NCBI GenBank assembly: GCA_039707655.1
Contig: CM077672.1
Coordinates: forward strand, 199,678,537 to 199,742,536
Length of the DNA stretch: 64,000 nucleotides
Source: Elymus sibiricus
Taxonomy: Eukaryota > Streptophyta > Magnoliopsida > Poales > Poaceae
Direction: 5' to 3'
Below are positions 32,182 to 43,189 of the stretch, one piece after another. Made by a program: the position numbers and the translations under genes. The first letter of the stretch is position 1; each line of letters begins with the position of its first letter. The notes below the pieces were generated by a model. That model did no database searches and had not been told where the DNA came from. It saw only the letters and a program-made list of their open reading frames with translations.

Positions 32182-32919
32182 CTATGCCATCTTCATCATT
32201 TCCTTCACCTTGATCTCCTTCACGTCCTTAATACGTCGCTTGCGAGCATCCACAGATTCCTCCAGGAGCATTTCACGCTCCATGCGGAGCTTAGCATTCT
32301 CGTACATAAGTTTCCTGACCATGACCGCCATCTTCTTCAACACGGTAGTTGTCTCCTCATGCTGCTTTGCCCTGCCGGTGATCTTCGCCCTCAGCAGGTC
32401 GTGCCCGGTGCGGAGCCTCACGTTGTCACCCCTTAGTCCCTGGATGACGCCGGTTGACTTATCCAACGCGGCATAGCTCTCCTCCTACAGCTTCGCCCAG
32501 TGGGAGATGTCATCCATCAGCTTATTGAGCATACCGCACATGCACCTGTGAGATCCCTCGAGTGCCCGCGATAGATCCATCCAGGCTGCCGCGATGCGGC
32601 AGGACCTCTCTGCTGCTTCCGCGGCGTAGTGGGACATCTGTGCCGCTTCCGCGGCGCGGCCGAACCACTCTAATGCTTCGGCGGCGTGGCGGGACCTCAG
32701 TGCTGCTTCTGCGGCGCGGCGGGACCTCTGTGCTGCTTCTGCGGCGCGGTGGGACCTCTCGGTTGCTATCGCGACGAGGCATGACATCTCTGCTACTTCG
32801 CTCACCGCTCCGTGGTCATTTCTCGACCAAGAACTCCTCCCACGGGCCATTGTAAATGCAAGGAAGGATGAAGACTTGTTTGTTTGTTGATGAGGTATTG
32901 AGGAGGAATGTGCAGTCAT
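32182..32919 (-). pseudogene. Decapeptide-repeat coiled-coil ORF with one in-frame TAG
   Basis: One frame spans 246 codons with a single TAG at 32485-32487. The N-terminal part is Ser-rich (a later ATG, MARGRSSWSRND, fits better as start). Then seven 10-residue units of the form AAEAAxRSRR are encoded by a 30 bp tandem repeat (about 32590-32780), followed by a long charged helix (RLRTGHDLLRAKITGRAKQ, KLRMEREMLLEESVDARKRR). The stop could come from a CAG by one transition. It is plant-type CACTA cargo with a predicted coiled coil. The function is unknown. Confidence 0.55.
32590..32790 (-). repeat. 30 bp tandem repeat, seven units
   Basis: Units end in TGCTGCTTC(C/T)GCGGCG(C/T)GG and differ by a few bases each. 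They encode the decapeptide units. Confidence 0.9.
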
Positions 32920-33162
32920 TTTCGAGTAGGTGGTATTTATAACCTAGTAATAAGCTGCTAAGTGGGAAAACGTTTAGGTTTTGATCGGTGTGAATAGGTT
33001 TGCAATTACATATAGCGTGGTAATTTGGAATGTGATGGGAAACAAGCTCAAAATTATTTGACGGTTCCGGTTTTGAAGTGTGGCATGATTCCCAGATGGT
33101 GTAATTAACGTGGGCAAGCGTTCTCGGATGCGTACGTGGCGTGTGCACCGCAATCGACGATG

Positions 33163-33672
33163 TTAGCACATGACTTGTTCCATCAGCCGTGTAAGCTTGT
33201 TATTACCATTGCGCAGAATTCTTTTAATTAGAATGTGTGCCCGTATATCACAAACTCCTTGATCTGCCTGACCGTTTCTGTTGTTTTGGCTCATCGCAAA
33301 TAGTTCATCTGAGTGAACTGTATGCCGTCTATCGCACACACCTTGATCTGCATGGCCGTTTCTGTTGTGTTGGGTAATCACAAATAGTTCATCCGAGTGA
33401 ACTGTATGCCGTGTATCGCACACACCTCGATTTGGCTGACCATGTTTGTTGTTCTGTCTTATCGCAAACAGTTCATATGGATCAACTGTATGCCACGTAT
33501 CGCACACGCGTCTCTAATCTGAATCGTGCTTGATGTCTCTGGCATCGCACACAGTTCGTCTTATTGGCGACAGTTTTAGTATGACACCATTTGCGATTAA
33601 TGCATCGCACATAGTTTGGTCGCGGGGTCTCTGATTGACGTGTCACGTTAGGACCATCCTGTAGTAGTGTTA
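33163..33672. repeat. CACTA right subterminal repeats and TIR
   Basis: About 85-90 bp units (three clear, two partial) with GAACTGTATGCCGT, ATCGCACACACC, GATCTGC(A/C)TG and GTTTCTGTTGT, then TTAGGACCATCCTGTAGTAGTG and TSD TTA. Such repeats bind TNPA in known CACTA elements. The three-repeat minus-strand open frame across them is an artefact of a period divisible by three. Confidence 0.8.
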
Positions 33673-34070
33673 GCCTTGTCCCGAAATTTCAACCTGCGCC
33701 TTATTATGCTGAAATTTCAAGATATCTCTTTGTCTGTTTGTGCTTCGAAAACTCCCTCCTTCTCAACCCGTGCCTTGCTATCCCAAAATTACAACGCGCG
33801 CGAAAACTCCCTCCTCCTGCAAAATCCTGACATGCAAAATCCCCGTTCTACCCCTGCGTGGAAAGAGCCGCTAGTTCAAATTGGTGGGGGTACTTTTGTA
33901 ACTTACCCTACATTTCGGACAAGTGCGTCCCTAAGTCATGGTTCCCCCCTCCCATCCCCTTCTTTTCCCATTCGAAAACCGAGGCCGCCAAAACCTCTCT
34001 CCACCAGCCACGAAACCCCACCCTCCTCCGTTTGCCCCCCCACCGCCGCCCAGCAGGAGTCTCTTCCCCG
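33673..34070 (+). promoter_or_regulatory. Probable host-gene promoter and 5' UTR
   Basis: After the CACTA TSD the base composition shifts to C-rich with CCCTCCTTCTC runs and a 5'-UTR-like stretch (CCCCACCCTCCTCC, CCACCGCCGCCC) that leads into an ATG in good context at 34071. No clear TATA box. Confidence 0.35.
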
Positions 34071-34103
34071 ATGACGTCGTCCACCGCAACAGCTCGACGT
34101 CCC
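34071..34103 (+). pseudogene. Truncated host-gene start, interrupted by element C
   Basis: ATG at 34071 opens MTSSTATARRP, a Ser/Thr/Arg-rich start like many plastid transit peptides, and is cut after 33 bases by the element C LTR. GTCCC (34099-34103) would be the TSD. The rest of the gene would lie beyond the nest, outside the window. Weak evidence because only 11 codons remain. Confidence 0.3.
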
Positions 34104-35665
34104 TGCTACTTGTAGACTGCGTTGGTATTTCCCCGAAGAGGAGAGGATGATGCAGTATAGTAGAGATAAGTATTTCCCTCAGTTAAGAACCTAGGTTATC
34201 AATCCAGTAGGAGAACCATGCAAAATCCCTTTAGCAGCACCAGCACACACAAAAGCAAACACTTGCACCCAACACAAATAAGAGGGTTGTCAATCCTCTT
34301 AGCGGTTATTTGCAAGGATTAATTCTGATAGTGATAGATAGATAAACTAAAATACTAAATAAAATAAAAGTAAATAAATTGCATCAAGGTATTTTTGGTT
34401 TTAAATATCTGATAAAAGTAGACCCGGGGGCCATAGTTTTCACTAGAGGCTTCTCTCTCGAACACATAGCATACGGTGGGTAAACAAATTATTGTTGAGC
34501 AATTGATAGAAAAGCAAATAATTATGATGGATTCATGGCAATGATCATGTATATAGGCATCACGTCCGAGACAAGTAGACCGACTCCTGCCTGCATCTAC
34601 TACTATTACTCCACCCATAGACCAGTATCCAGCATGCATCTAGGGTATTAAGTATGAAACAGAGTAACGCCTTAAGCAAGATGACATGATGTAGACAAAG
34701 TAAACTCAAGAAATGTGATTAAACCCCAGCTTTTTATCCTTAATGGCAATAATACAAATACGTGTCATGTCCCTTTCTGTCACAGGGATGGAGCACCGCA
34801 AGATTGAACCCGTCACAAAGCACCTCTCCCATTGCAAGATAAACCAATCTAGTTGGCCAAACCAAATCGATAGATCGGAGAGAAATACAAAGCTATAATA
34901 ATCATGCATAAAAGAGTTCAGAGAAGACTCAAATATTTCTCTTGAATAATCTGATCATAAACTCACAATTCATCAGATCCCAACAAACACACCGCAAATG
35001 AAGATTACATCGGATAGAACTCCAAGAACATCGAGGAGAACATGGTATTGAAGATCAAAGAGAGAGAAGAAGCCATCTAGCTACTAGCTATGGACCCGTA
35101 GGTCTATGGTAAACTACTCACACATCATGGGAGGGGCAGCAAGGTTGATGAAGAAGCCCTCTGTGATCGATTCCCCCTCCGGCAGAGTACCGAAAAAGGC
35201 CTCCAGATTGGATCACGGAAGAACAGAGGCTTGCAGCAGCGGAAAGGTTTTCTCTTCTGTCTCTCCGGTATATTGGGAATATTTGGGAATTTATAGCACT
35301 GGAATTAGGTCAGGAGGGGCTACGAGGGGCCCAAAAGCCTGGGGGGCACACCCTACCCCCAGGGAACACCCTTCGAGCTTGTGGCTCCCTCGTGGCTCCT
35401 CTGGTCTTCTCCCGAAGCTTCGTGGGTCTCTTCTGGTCTAGAAAAAATTAATCCAAAGTTTTTTTCTCGTTTGGACTCTTTTTGATAATGATTTTCTAAA
35501 AAGACAAAAACAAGCAAAAAATAGCAACTGGCACTAGGCACTGAGTTAATATGTTAGTCCCAAAAAATGATATATAATGGCATATAATTGCATATAAAAC
35601 ATCCAAGATTGATACTATAATAGCATGGAACAATAAAAAATTATAGATATGTTGGAGATGTATCA
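34104..35665 (-). repeat. Element C 3' LTR (1562 bp)
   Basis: On the minus strand TGATACATCTCC... to ...CTACAAGTAGCA. TATAAA at 35290-35295 (reverse). The hairpin region is altered (CCTGGGGGGCACACCCTACCCCCAGG near 35340) compared with elements A, B and D. Confidence 0.92.
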
Positions 35666-35680
35666 AGCATCCCCAAGCTT
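35666..35680 (-). promoter_or_regulatory. Polypurine tract of element C
   Basis: Minus strand AAGCTTGGGGATGCT directly before the LTR. Confidence 0.8.
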
Positions 35681-36449
35681 AATTCTTGCTCGTCCTCGTG
35701 TAGGTAAATGATAAAAACAGAATTTTTGATGTGGAATGCTACCTAACTAGTTTCATCATGTAATCTCTCTTACGGTATGAATAATAAGATCCGAATGATT
35801 CAAAGCAATAGTATATAGTTTGACATAAAGACATCAATACTCAGGCATACTAATAAACAATCATGTCTTTCAAAATAAAAATGCTAAAGAAAGTTATCCC
35901 TACAAAATCATATAATCCTGTCATGCTCCATCTCCTTAACACAAAATATTTATCATGCACTACCCCGATGACAAGCCGAGCAATTGGTTCATACTTTTTA
36001 ATGCGCTTCAGCTTTTTCAACCCCCACGCAATACATGAGCACAAGCCATGGATATAGCACTATGGGTGGAATAGAATATGGTGGTAGGGATTAATAAGGG
36101 GAAGTCAAAAATAAGAAGATAGTCTCACATCGACGAGGCTAATCGACGGGCTATGGAGATGCCCATCAATTGCTGCCAATGCGAGGAGTAGGGATTGCCA
36201 TGCAACGGATGCACTATGATCTATAAGTGTATGAAAGCTCAACATGAAAACTAAGTGGGTGTGCATCCAACTTGCTTGCTCATGAAGACCTCGGGCATTT
36301 GAGGAAGCCCATCATCGGAATATACAAGCCAAGTTCTATAATGAAAAATTCCCACTAGTATATGAAAGTGAAAAAATAGGAGACTCTCTATATGAAAAAC
36401 ATGGTGCTACTTTGAAGCACAAGTATGGAAAAGGATAGTAACACTGCCC

Positions 36450-36542
36450 CTTCTCTCTTTTTCTCTCATTTTCTTTTTTTTCTTTTTTTCTTTCGTTTTC
36501 TCTTTTTTTCGTGGGCTCTTTTTGGCCTCTTTTTTTTCCTCA
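36450..36542 (-). repeat. Pyrimidine tract (purine-rich on element strand)
   Basis: Nearly 90 bases of C and T. Counterpart of 13318-13432. Confidence 0.7.
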
Positions 36543-36637
36543 CTGGGATAATGCTCTAATAATGATGATCATCATACTTCTATTTACTTACAACTCAAAA
36601 GAAAATTACAACTTGAAACTAGAACAAAAATATGGCT

Positions 36638-37402
36638 CTATATGAATGCCTCTGGTGGTGTACTAGGATGTGCAATGATACTAGCGTAACATGTATAAAA
36701 AAATGATGAACGGTGGTGATCCACAAATACTATGTTAGCTATATGATCATGCAAAGCAATATGACAATGACGATGTGTGTCATAAAAACGGAATGGTGGA
36801 AGTTGCATGGCAATATATCTCGGAATGGCTATGGAAATGCCGTGATAGGTAGGTATGGTGGCTATTTTGAGGAAGATATAAGGAGGCTTATGTGTGATAG
36901 AGCGTATCATATCACGGGGATTGGCGGCGAAGTTTGCACCAACTGTCGATGTGAGAAAGGGCAATGCACGGTACCGAAGAGGCTAGCAAATTGCGGAAAG
37001 GTGAGAGTGCGTATAATCCATGGACTCACATTAGTCATAAATAACTCACATACTTATTGCGAAAGTTTATTAGCCCTCAAAGCGAAGTACTAGTATGCAT
37101 GCCCCTAGGGGGATAGATTGGTAGGAAAAGACCATCGCTCGTCCCCGACCACCACTCATAAGGTAGACAATCAAGAGTAAATCATGCTCCAACTTCTTAG
37201 CATAACGACAGATCATACGTGCATGCTTCGGGAATCACAAACCTTAACACCAATATTCTTACTAAACCACAATTATCTACTAGCACCTCCCACATATTAC
37301 CATCTTAATATCGCAAAACTATTGCAAGGAATCAAACTTATCATATTCAGTGATCTACATGAAAGTTTTTATTATATCCCTCTTGAATACCTATCATATT
37401 AA
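36638..37402 (+). other. Sense and antisense ORFs shared with element D
   Basis: Antisense (plus) frames are open at 36713-37093 and 37184-37402, and a sense (minus) frame at 36638-36964. They correspond to the open frames of element D at 12358-13189, with conserved text such as GNISRNGYGNA and NHNYLL. No recognised domain. Confidence 0.3.
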
Positions 37403-38786
37403 GACCAAATTCATAACCCGTGCATATTACCATTGCTATTCATTAGACTCTCAAAACGATATAAGTGAAGCATGAGAGTGCAACTATTTCTTTAAAATAA
37501 AACCACCGCCATGCTCTAAATATATAAGTGAAGCACTAGAGCAACTACCTAGCTCAAAAGATATAAGTGAAGCACATAGAGTATTCTAACAAATCACGAA
37601 TAATGTGTGTCCCTCTCAAAAAGGTGTGTTCTGTAAAGATGATTGTCTGATGACCCACAAGTATAGGGGATCAATTGTAGTCCTTTCGATAAGTAAGAGT
37701 GTCGAACCCAACGAGGAGCAGAAGGAAATGACAAGCGGTTTTCAGCAAGGTATTTTCTACAAGCACTGAAATTATCGGTAACAAGTAGTTTGATAGCAAG
37801 ATAATTTGTAACAGGTGACAAGTAGCAATAGTAACAAAGAGTGAAGCAAAGTGGCCCAATCCTTTTTGTAACAAAGGACAAGTCGAAATGATCTCTTATA
37901 GTAAGTAAAGCGTTCTCGAGGACACATGGGAATTTCATCTAGTCACTTTCATCATGTTTGTTTGATTCGTGTTCGCTACTTTGATAATTTCATATGTGGG
38001 TGGACCGGTGCTTGGGTGCTGTTCTTACTTGAACAAGACTCCCACTTATGATTACCCCCTCTCGCAAGCATCCGCAACTATGAAAGAAGAATTAAGATTT
38101 CTCTAACCATAGCATTAAACATATGCATCCAAATCAGCCCCTTACGGAATAGCGCATAAACTAGGGTTTAAGCTTTTGTCACTCTAGCAACCCATCATCT
38201 AATTACTACTCCACAATGCATTCCCTTAGGACCAAAGATGGTGAAGTGTCATGTAATTGACGTTCACACGACACCACTAAGGGAATCAACAACATACATA
38301 TCATCAAAATATCGACCGAATACCAAATTCACATGATTACTTACGACAAGACTTCTCCCATGTCCTCAAGAACAAAAGTAACTACTCACAAATCATGTTC
38401 ATGTTCAAGATCAGAGAGGTGTTGAATAGCATAATAGATCTGAACATATAATCTTCCACCAAATAAACCAACTAGCATCAACTACCAGATGTAATCAACA
38501 CTACTAGCAACCCACAGGTACCAATCTGAGGTTTTGACACAAAGATTGAATACAAGAGATGAACTAGGGTTTGAGATGAGATGGTGCTGGTGAAGATGTT
38601 GATGAAGATTAGTCCTCCCACGATGAGAGGATCGCTGGTGATGTCGATGGCGATGATTTCCCCCTCCCGGAGGGAAGTATCCCCGGCAGAATCTCTCCAC
38701 CGGAGAGCAAAAGTGCTCCTGCCAACCTCGAGACAGCGGTGCACCATCCTGAAAGTCTTCTCTGTATTTTTTCTAGGGCAAATGCA

Positions 38787-38797
38787 CTTATATACCA
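38787..38797 (-). promoter_or_regulatory. TATA box of element B LTR
   Basis: Minus strand GGTATATAAGT, about 35 bases after the hairpin. Confidence 0.7.
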
Positions 38798-38827
38798 GAA
38801 AATGGGGGCCAGAGGCTGGCCAGGGGC

Positions 38828-38884
38828 CCCACGAGGTACCAGGGCGCGCCTGGGGGGTGGCGCGCCCTGGTGCCTCGTGGGCAC
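38828..38884. repeat. 57 bp GC hairpin, LTR copy
   Basis: Arms of 23 bases pair at 22 positions plus one wobble, around the 8-base loop TGGGGGGT. Identical over 57 bases to 41383-41439 in the interior of the same element. Confidence 0.92.
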
Positions 38885-39159
38885 TTGGGTGGCTCCCTCT
38901 GGTACTACTTGATTCCAGTATTTTTTATGTATTCCAAAATAATTCTCCGTGAAATTTCAGCTCATTTGGAGATGTGCAGAATAGGTATCTCTGACATAGC
39001 TGTTTCAGGTCCAAAATTCCAGCTGCTGGCAATCTCCCTCTTTGCGTGAATCTTGCATATTAAGAGAGAAAAGGCATTAGAATTGCTCCACAAAGTGTTA
39101 TATTGATTAAAAACACTATAAATAACAGTAGTAAAACATGATGCAAAATGGACGTATCA

Positions 39160-40655
39160 ACTCCCCCAAGCTTAGACCTCGCTTGTCCTCAAGCGAAAGC
39201 CGATATCGATAATCATGTCCACATGTTTAGAGAGTGAGGTGTCGATAAAAACAAAATATGGACATAGTAGCATCATGATCATTATTATAACAGCAATATT
39301 TATCATCATAAACTTCTCATGGGCAAGTAACAATTCATCACAACAATGGAGTATAAGGCATAAACTTTCTTGAAAACTAACAAACTATGTTATCAGTCGA
39401 CAATGCAATTGCAATTCATCATATTTTTAGGAAGGGTCTCATGTAGGAGCTATTTGGCAAGTCCACATACTCAACCATCATTTAGTCTTCTATGATTGCT
39501 AACACTCACGACATATATATGGAGCAAAAAGTTTCAGCCAGACACATAGAAATATAGGGGCTTGTGAGTTTGCCTCCCTACTTATTCACCTCAAGGGTGA
39601 TGTCAACAATAATAACTCATGATGACTCATATCCAACTGGATATATGTGCCTAGATATTTCCCCACCACATGATGCTTGCAAAAGAGAAAAATAAAAAGG
39701 AAGTAGAGGAGAACGCTATTGAATCTTGCATAAAAAGTAAATAAATAAAAGTAAAGGATAGGCCCTTCGCAGAGGGAAGCAGAGGTTTTCATGCGCTTTT
39801 TGTTGTTGGATGCAAGAGCTCTTAATGCAAAGGAACATCACTTTATATTGCCCCTTGTGATAGCAACCTTTATTATGCAGTCTGTCGCTTTTATTTCTTT
39901 AGCATCACAAGTTCATACAAAGCTTATTTCCCTTACAATAAAAGTTCAAACAAATTTAGAGGCAATTTTTATTGCTTTTTGCACCGATGACAACTTACTT
40001 GAAGGATCTTATTCAATCCATAGGTAGATATAGTGGACTCTCATGACATGAAAGTGGGTTTAAGGGTTTTGGATGCACAAGTAGTATCTCTACTTGGTGC
40101 GGATTTTTGGCAAGCAAAGATATTGGGCAAGCACCACATGTTGGAGTATCTATAACAATATAACTTCTATGTGAATATGAACAAACATAATTCATTACGT
40201 TGTCTTCCTTGTCCAACGTCAACAATTTGACGTAAAATACTTAATGAGGGCTCACAATCATAAAAGATGTCCGAGATAGTATATTTGCATGTGAATCTTC
40301 TCTTCCCTTATTAACTTTTTCATGAATTGCATCATTGACTAATGCTATGTTTGTTAACTTCCAATAAATTTTACCACTTATACTTTTCTTTATGTAATGT
40401 CATTACTTTCCATAAGATTAGTATATGATCTTTTTCATTATTTTCATTGCTAGAATTGAAACATGAAAGTAAAAAAACATAAACTCAAACTACTCTTTAT
40501 TATATAACTCTCAACTCGATTACATAGATAGGTAGATCACGAAGCTAACACTCAAAAATAGATCATACTAAACTTTTATTCAACTAAATCACGAAATAAC
40601 TAAGGATCAAACTAAAAATAGGTAAAGATAATAAAAGTGATGGTGATACGATACC
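39160..40655 (-). other. Element B polypurine tract and 3' non-coding region
   Basis: The minus strand next to the LTR reads AAGCTTGGGGGAGT (39160-39173), the polypurine tract. The rest is AT-rich without a supportable gene. 39590-40090 is the single-copy paralogue of the inverted repeat at the left edge of the window. Confidence 0.7.
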
Positions 40656-40699
40656 GGGGCACCTCCCCCAAGCTTGGTACAAGCCAAGGGAAGTGCCCA
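40656..40699 (-). promoter_or_regulatory. Internal polypurine-like hairpin of element B
   Basis: Counterpart of 1462-1503: minus strand GGGCACTTCCC ... CAAGCTTGGGGGAGGTGCCC. Confidence 0.45.
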
Positions 40700-40710
40700 T
40701 ACCCATGTAC

Positions 40711-41226
40711 TCAAGTCTCCTTCTTCGGTGATGGTGGTGATGATGAAGTGGTGGGCTTGTCCTCCGGCTTCCATGGCATAGGTTCCCCATCATAGAAAGA
40801 TGAACGAGTCTCCGGAGTCCTGAAACTTGCAGCTAAACTCATACCTTTGAATATTGCCTCAAACTCAAAGTTTTGGTTTTGAAGATCATAGATTTGGCCT
40901 TGGAGATAATCGATTCGTTCATTGAGCTTGAAGATGATGTCTCCCATCAATTGGCCCTCCACCTTGTGATTACGGGTGAATTCCGTGATCATGGAGTGGT
41001 TGGCACTGAGTCCACGTTCCACCATCCCTTGGCACTTGAAGATCTCCTGCTCCACCGCTTCGAGCCTGGATTCCATGCTCCCGGTCTTCTTGGGTCCTTG
41101 AACATCCTAGATGTGAAGCACCCCCTCACGCATCTCAATGGATTGAGGGTGTTTCATCACCTCCGGAAGGTAGGGCTTGATGACCTTCTCATAGAACTTG
41201 TCCTTGGAAGAGCTTGGTGGAGCCAT
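40711..41226 (-). pseudogene. Post-pol accessory ORF of element B (coiled coil, one in-frame stop)
   Basis: From an ATG at 41224-41226 (MAPPSSSKDKFYEKVIKPYL) one frame runs 171 codons to 40711 with a single TAG near 41107. After the stop come a predicted coiled coil (ESRLEAVEQEIFKCQGMVE, FKLNERIDYLQGQIYDLQ) and a Pro/Ser-rich tail ending SPPSPKKET. The coil end and tail match the element A accessory ORF, while the N-terminal 100 residues do not. An upstream TATA-like box (41309-41317) and GC hairpin are in the same order as in element A. No membrane segment, so not a clear env. Function unknown. Confidence 0.5.
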
Positions 41227-41308
41227 AGCGATCTAGGTCTGTCAGAAAAATAGCACGAAACAAGAACAGAGGAGATTTCTGCGATACGGTGGTCAAAACA
41301 TCTGGGAG

Positions 41309-41317
41309 TATATATAA
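41309..41317 (-). promoter_or_regulatory. TATA-like box upstream of element B accessory ORF
   Basis: Minus strand TTTATATATACTCCC, the same as at 1999-2009. 83 bases before the ATG. Confidence 0.45.
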
Positions 41318-41382
41318 AGATTTTTTATCTTGCAAACCAAGTAATCCAGAAGAAAAACGGAGTCGGGAAGGCTCATGTGGGG

Positions 41383-41439
41383 CCCACGAGGTACCAGGGC
41401 GCGCCTGGGGGGTGGCGCGCCCTGGTGCCTCGTGGGCAC
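41383..41439. repeat. 57 bp GC hairpin, internal copy
   Basis: Identical to 38828-38884 in the LTR. It lies between integrase and the accessory ORF. Confidence 0.92.
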
Positions 41440-41676
41440 CAGGTGGGTCCCCCCGGCTGATTCTTATTTTTGTATTTTTCTAAATATTCCAAAACTGACA
41501 GAAAATATTTTTATGGAATTTTTGGAGTCGGTTTACTTACCGTATCACATACCTCTTCCTTTTCAGGGTTCTGGAGTGTTCCGGAGGGTCTCTCTTATGT
41601 ATTCTTTTGGTGTAATTGTTTCAATAATGTTAGTTTCAACATTAATGGGGGTACCTGAAATATAGTGCTTAATTCT

Positions 41677-42183
41677 TTACCCATTCACCACTCTCAGATT
41701 AGTGCCTTCAGAGTTGTTTATTTTGATGGCTCCGGAGCGATAAACTTCTTCGATGATATACAGTCCTTCCCATTTAGAGAGGAGTTTTCCTGCAAAGAAT
41801 CTCAAACGAGAATTGTACAATAGAACTTGCTCACCTACTTTAAATTCCTGTTTTTGAATTCTTCTATCTTGCCATCTTTTAACTTTCTCTTTAAACAATT
41901 TGGCATTTTCATAAGCTTGGTTTCTCCATTCATCTAATGAGCTAATATCAAATAACCTCTTTTCACCGGCAAGTTTAAAATCATAATTTAGTTCTTTAAT
42001 TGCCCAATATGCTTTATGTTGTAACTCAAGAGGTAAATGACATGCTTTTCCATAAACCATTTTATAAGTTGACATACCCATAGGATTTTTATAAGTTGTT
42101 CTATAAGCCCACTATGCATCGTCAAGTTTCTTAGACCAATTCTTTCTAGATCTATTGACGGTTTTTTGCAGAATTAATTTTAT
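41677..42183 (-). pseudogene. Element B integrase C-terminal domain
   Basis: Continues the integrase frame after stops near 42184 and 42110. Text includes [20 protein letters not shown] and [20 protein letters not shown], as in element A. No chromodomain. Confidence 0.85.
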
Positions 42184-43101
42184 TTATCTATTGCTCAATT
42201 CAACTTGACCACTAGTTTGAGGATGATAGGGAGATGCAATTCTAGGGTTAACATCATATTTAGCAAGCAATTTACGGAATACACCATGAATAAAATGTGA
42301 ACCACCATCAGTTATTAAATATCTAGGGACTCCGAACCTTGGGAAAATAACTTCTTTAAGCATTTTAATAGAAGTGTTGTGATCAGCACTACTAGTTGGA
42401 ATAGCTTCTACCCACTTAGTAACGTAATCAACAGCAACTAAAATATGAGTATACCCATTGGATTTAGGAAAAGGTCTCATATAATCAAATCCCCAAACAT
42501 CAAATGGTTCAACAGCAAGTGAATAATTCATAGGCATTTCCTGACGTCTACCAACATTACCAATTCTTTGACATTCATCACAAGATAGGAAAAACTTACG
42601 AGCATCCTTGAAAAGAGTAGGCCAATAAAAACCAGATTGTAATACCTTGTGTGCAGTTCTGTCTCCCGCATGGTGTCCTCCGTAAGCTTCGGAATGACAC
42701 TTCCGTAGGATTTGTTCCTGTTCATGCTCAGGTATACAGTGTATAATAATACCATCTACTCCTTCTTTATAAAGATGTGGGTCATCCCAGAAATAATGTC
42801 TTAAATCAAAGAAGAACTTTTTCTTTTGTTGGTATGTGAAACTAGGTGGTATGTATTTAGCAACAATGTAATTAGCATAGTCTGCATACCAAGGAGTATT
42901 ACGAGAAGCATTTATGACAGGTAATTGTTCATCAGGAAAATCATCATTAATAGGTAGTGGGTCATCAAGAACATTTTCCATTCTAGACAAATTATCTGCT
43001 ACGGGATTCTCAACTCCCTTTCTATCAATAATATGCAAGTCAAATTCTTGTAGCAATAAAACCCACCTAATGAGTCTAGGTTTAGCATCTTTCTTTTCCA
43101 T
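42184..43101 (-). pseudogene. Element B RNase H end and integrase core
   Basis: 305 codons open. RNase H/linker end ([15 protein letters not shown]), complete HHCC finger ([11 protein letters not shown] ... CDECQRIG), catalytic D in FDYMRP, D in TDGGSHF and E in GQVELSNR, then a stop. The integrase finger and all three catalytic residues are intact here, unlike in element A. A frameshift near 43115 separates it from the RNase H front part. Confidence 0.9.
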
Positions 43102-43189
43102 AAGATATTTAATACAGCATGATCGGTGTGAACAGTTAGTTTAGAGCCAACTATGTAAGATCTGAATTTATCACATGCAAACACAACTG

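Larger units (their letters stand above)
28038..33669 (-). mobile_element. Non-autonomous CACTA transposon, 5.6 kb
   Basis: The right end, read inward, is CACTACTACAGGATGGTCC, and the left end is CACTGGTACAG, a degenerate match. Both are flanked by the 3 bp TSD TTA (28035-28037 and 33670-33672). Subterminal repeats with CGCACAC(A/G) and (A/G)CCGT occur on both sides. No transposase (TNPD/TNPA) is recognisable, so it is non-autonomous. It carries minus-strand gene fragments (B3 domain, Ala-rich coiled coil). The strand is given by that cargo. Confidence 0.8.
34104..37647 (-). mobile_element. Element C: 3' part of a D-family retrotransposon, interrupted by B
   Basis: 3' LTR (34104-35665), polypurine tract and 2 kb of 3' interior, collinear with 12170-14212 of element D in reverse. 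The interior breaks at 37647 where element B begins, directly after TTGTC (37643-37647, presumed TSD). In element D the sequence continues past the corresponding point, which confirms an insertion. Confidence 0.9.
37648..39159 (-). repeat. Element B 3' LTR (1512 bp)
   Basis: TGATACGTCCATTTTGC... to ...TCATCA on the minus strand. Contains the 57 bp hairpin (38828-38884) and CTGGTATATAAGTGC (TATA, 38787-38797). Confidence 0.92.

Noticed and set aside
33163..33507. Three-repeat open frame (VHSDELFA-type units)
   Set aside because: These are CACTA subterminal DNA repeats; the frame stays open because the spacing suits the codon period.
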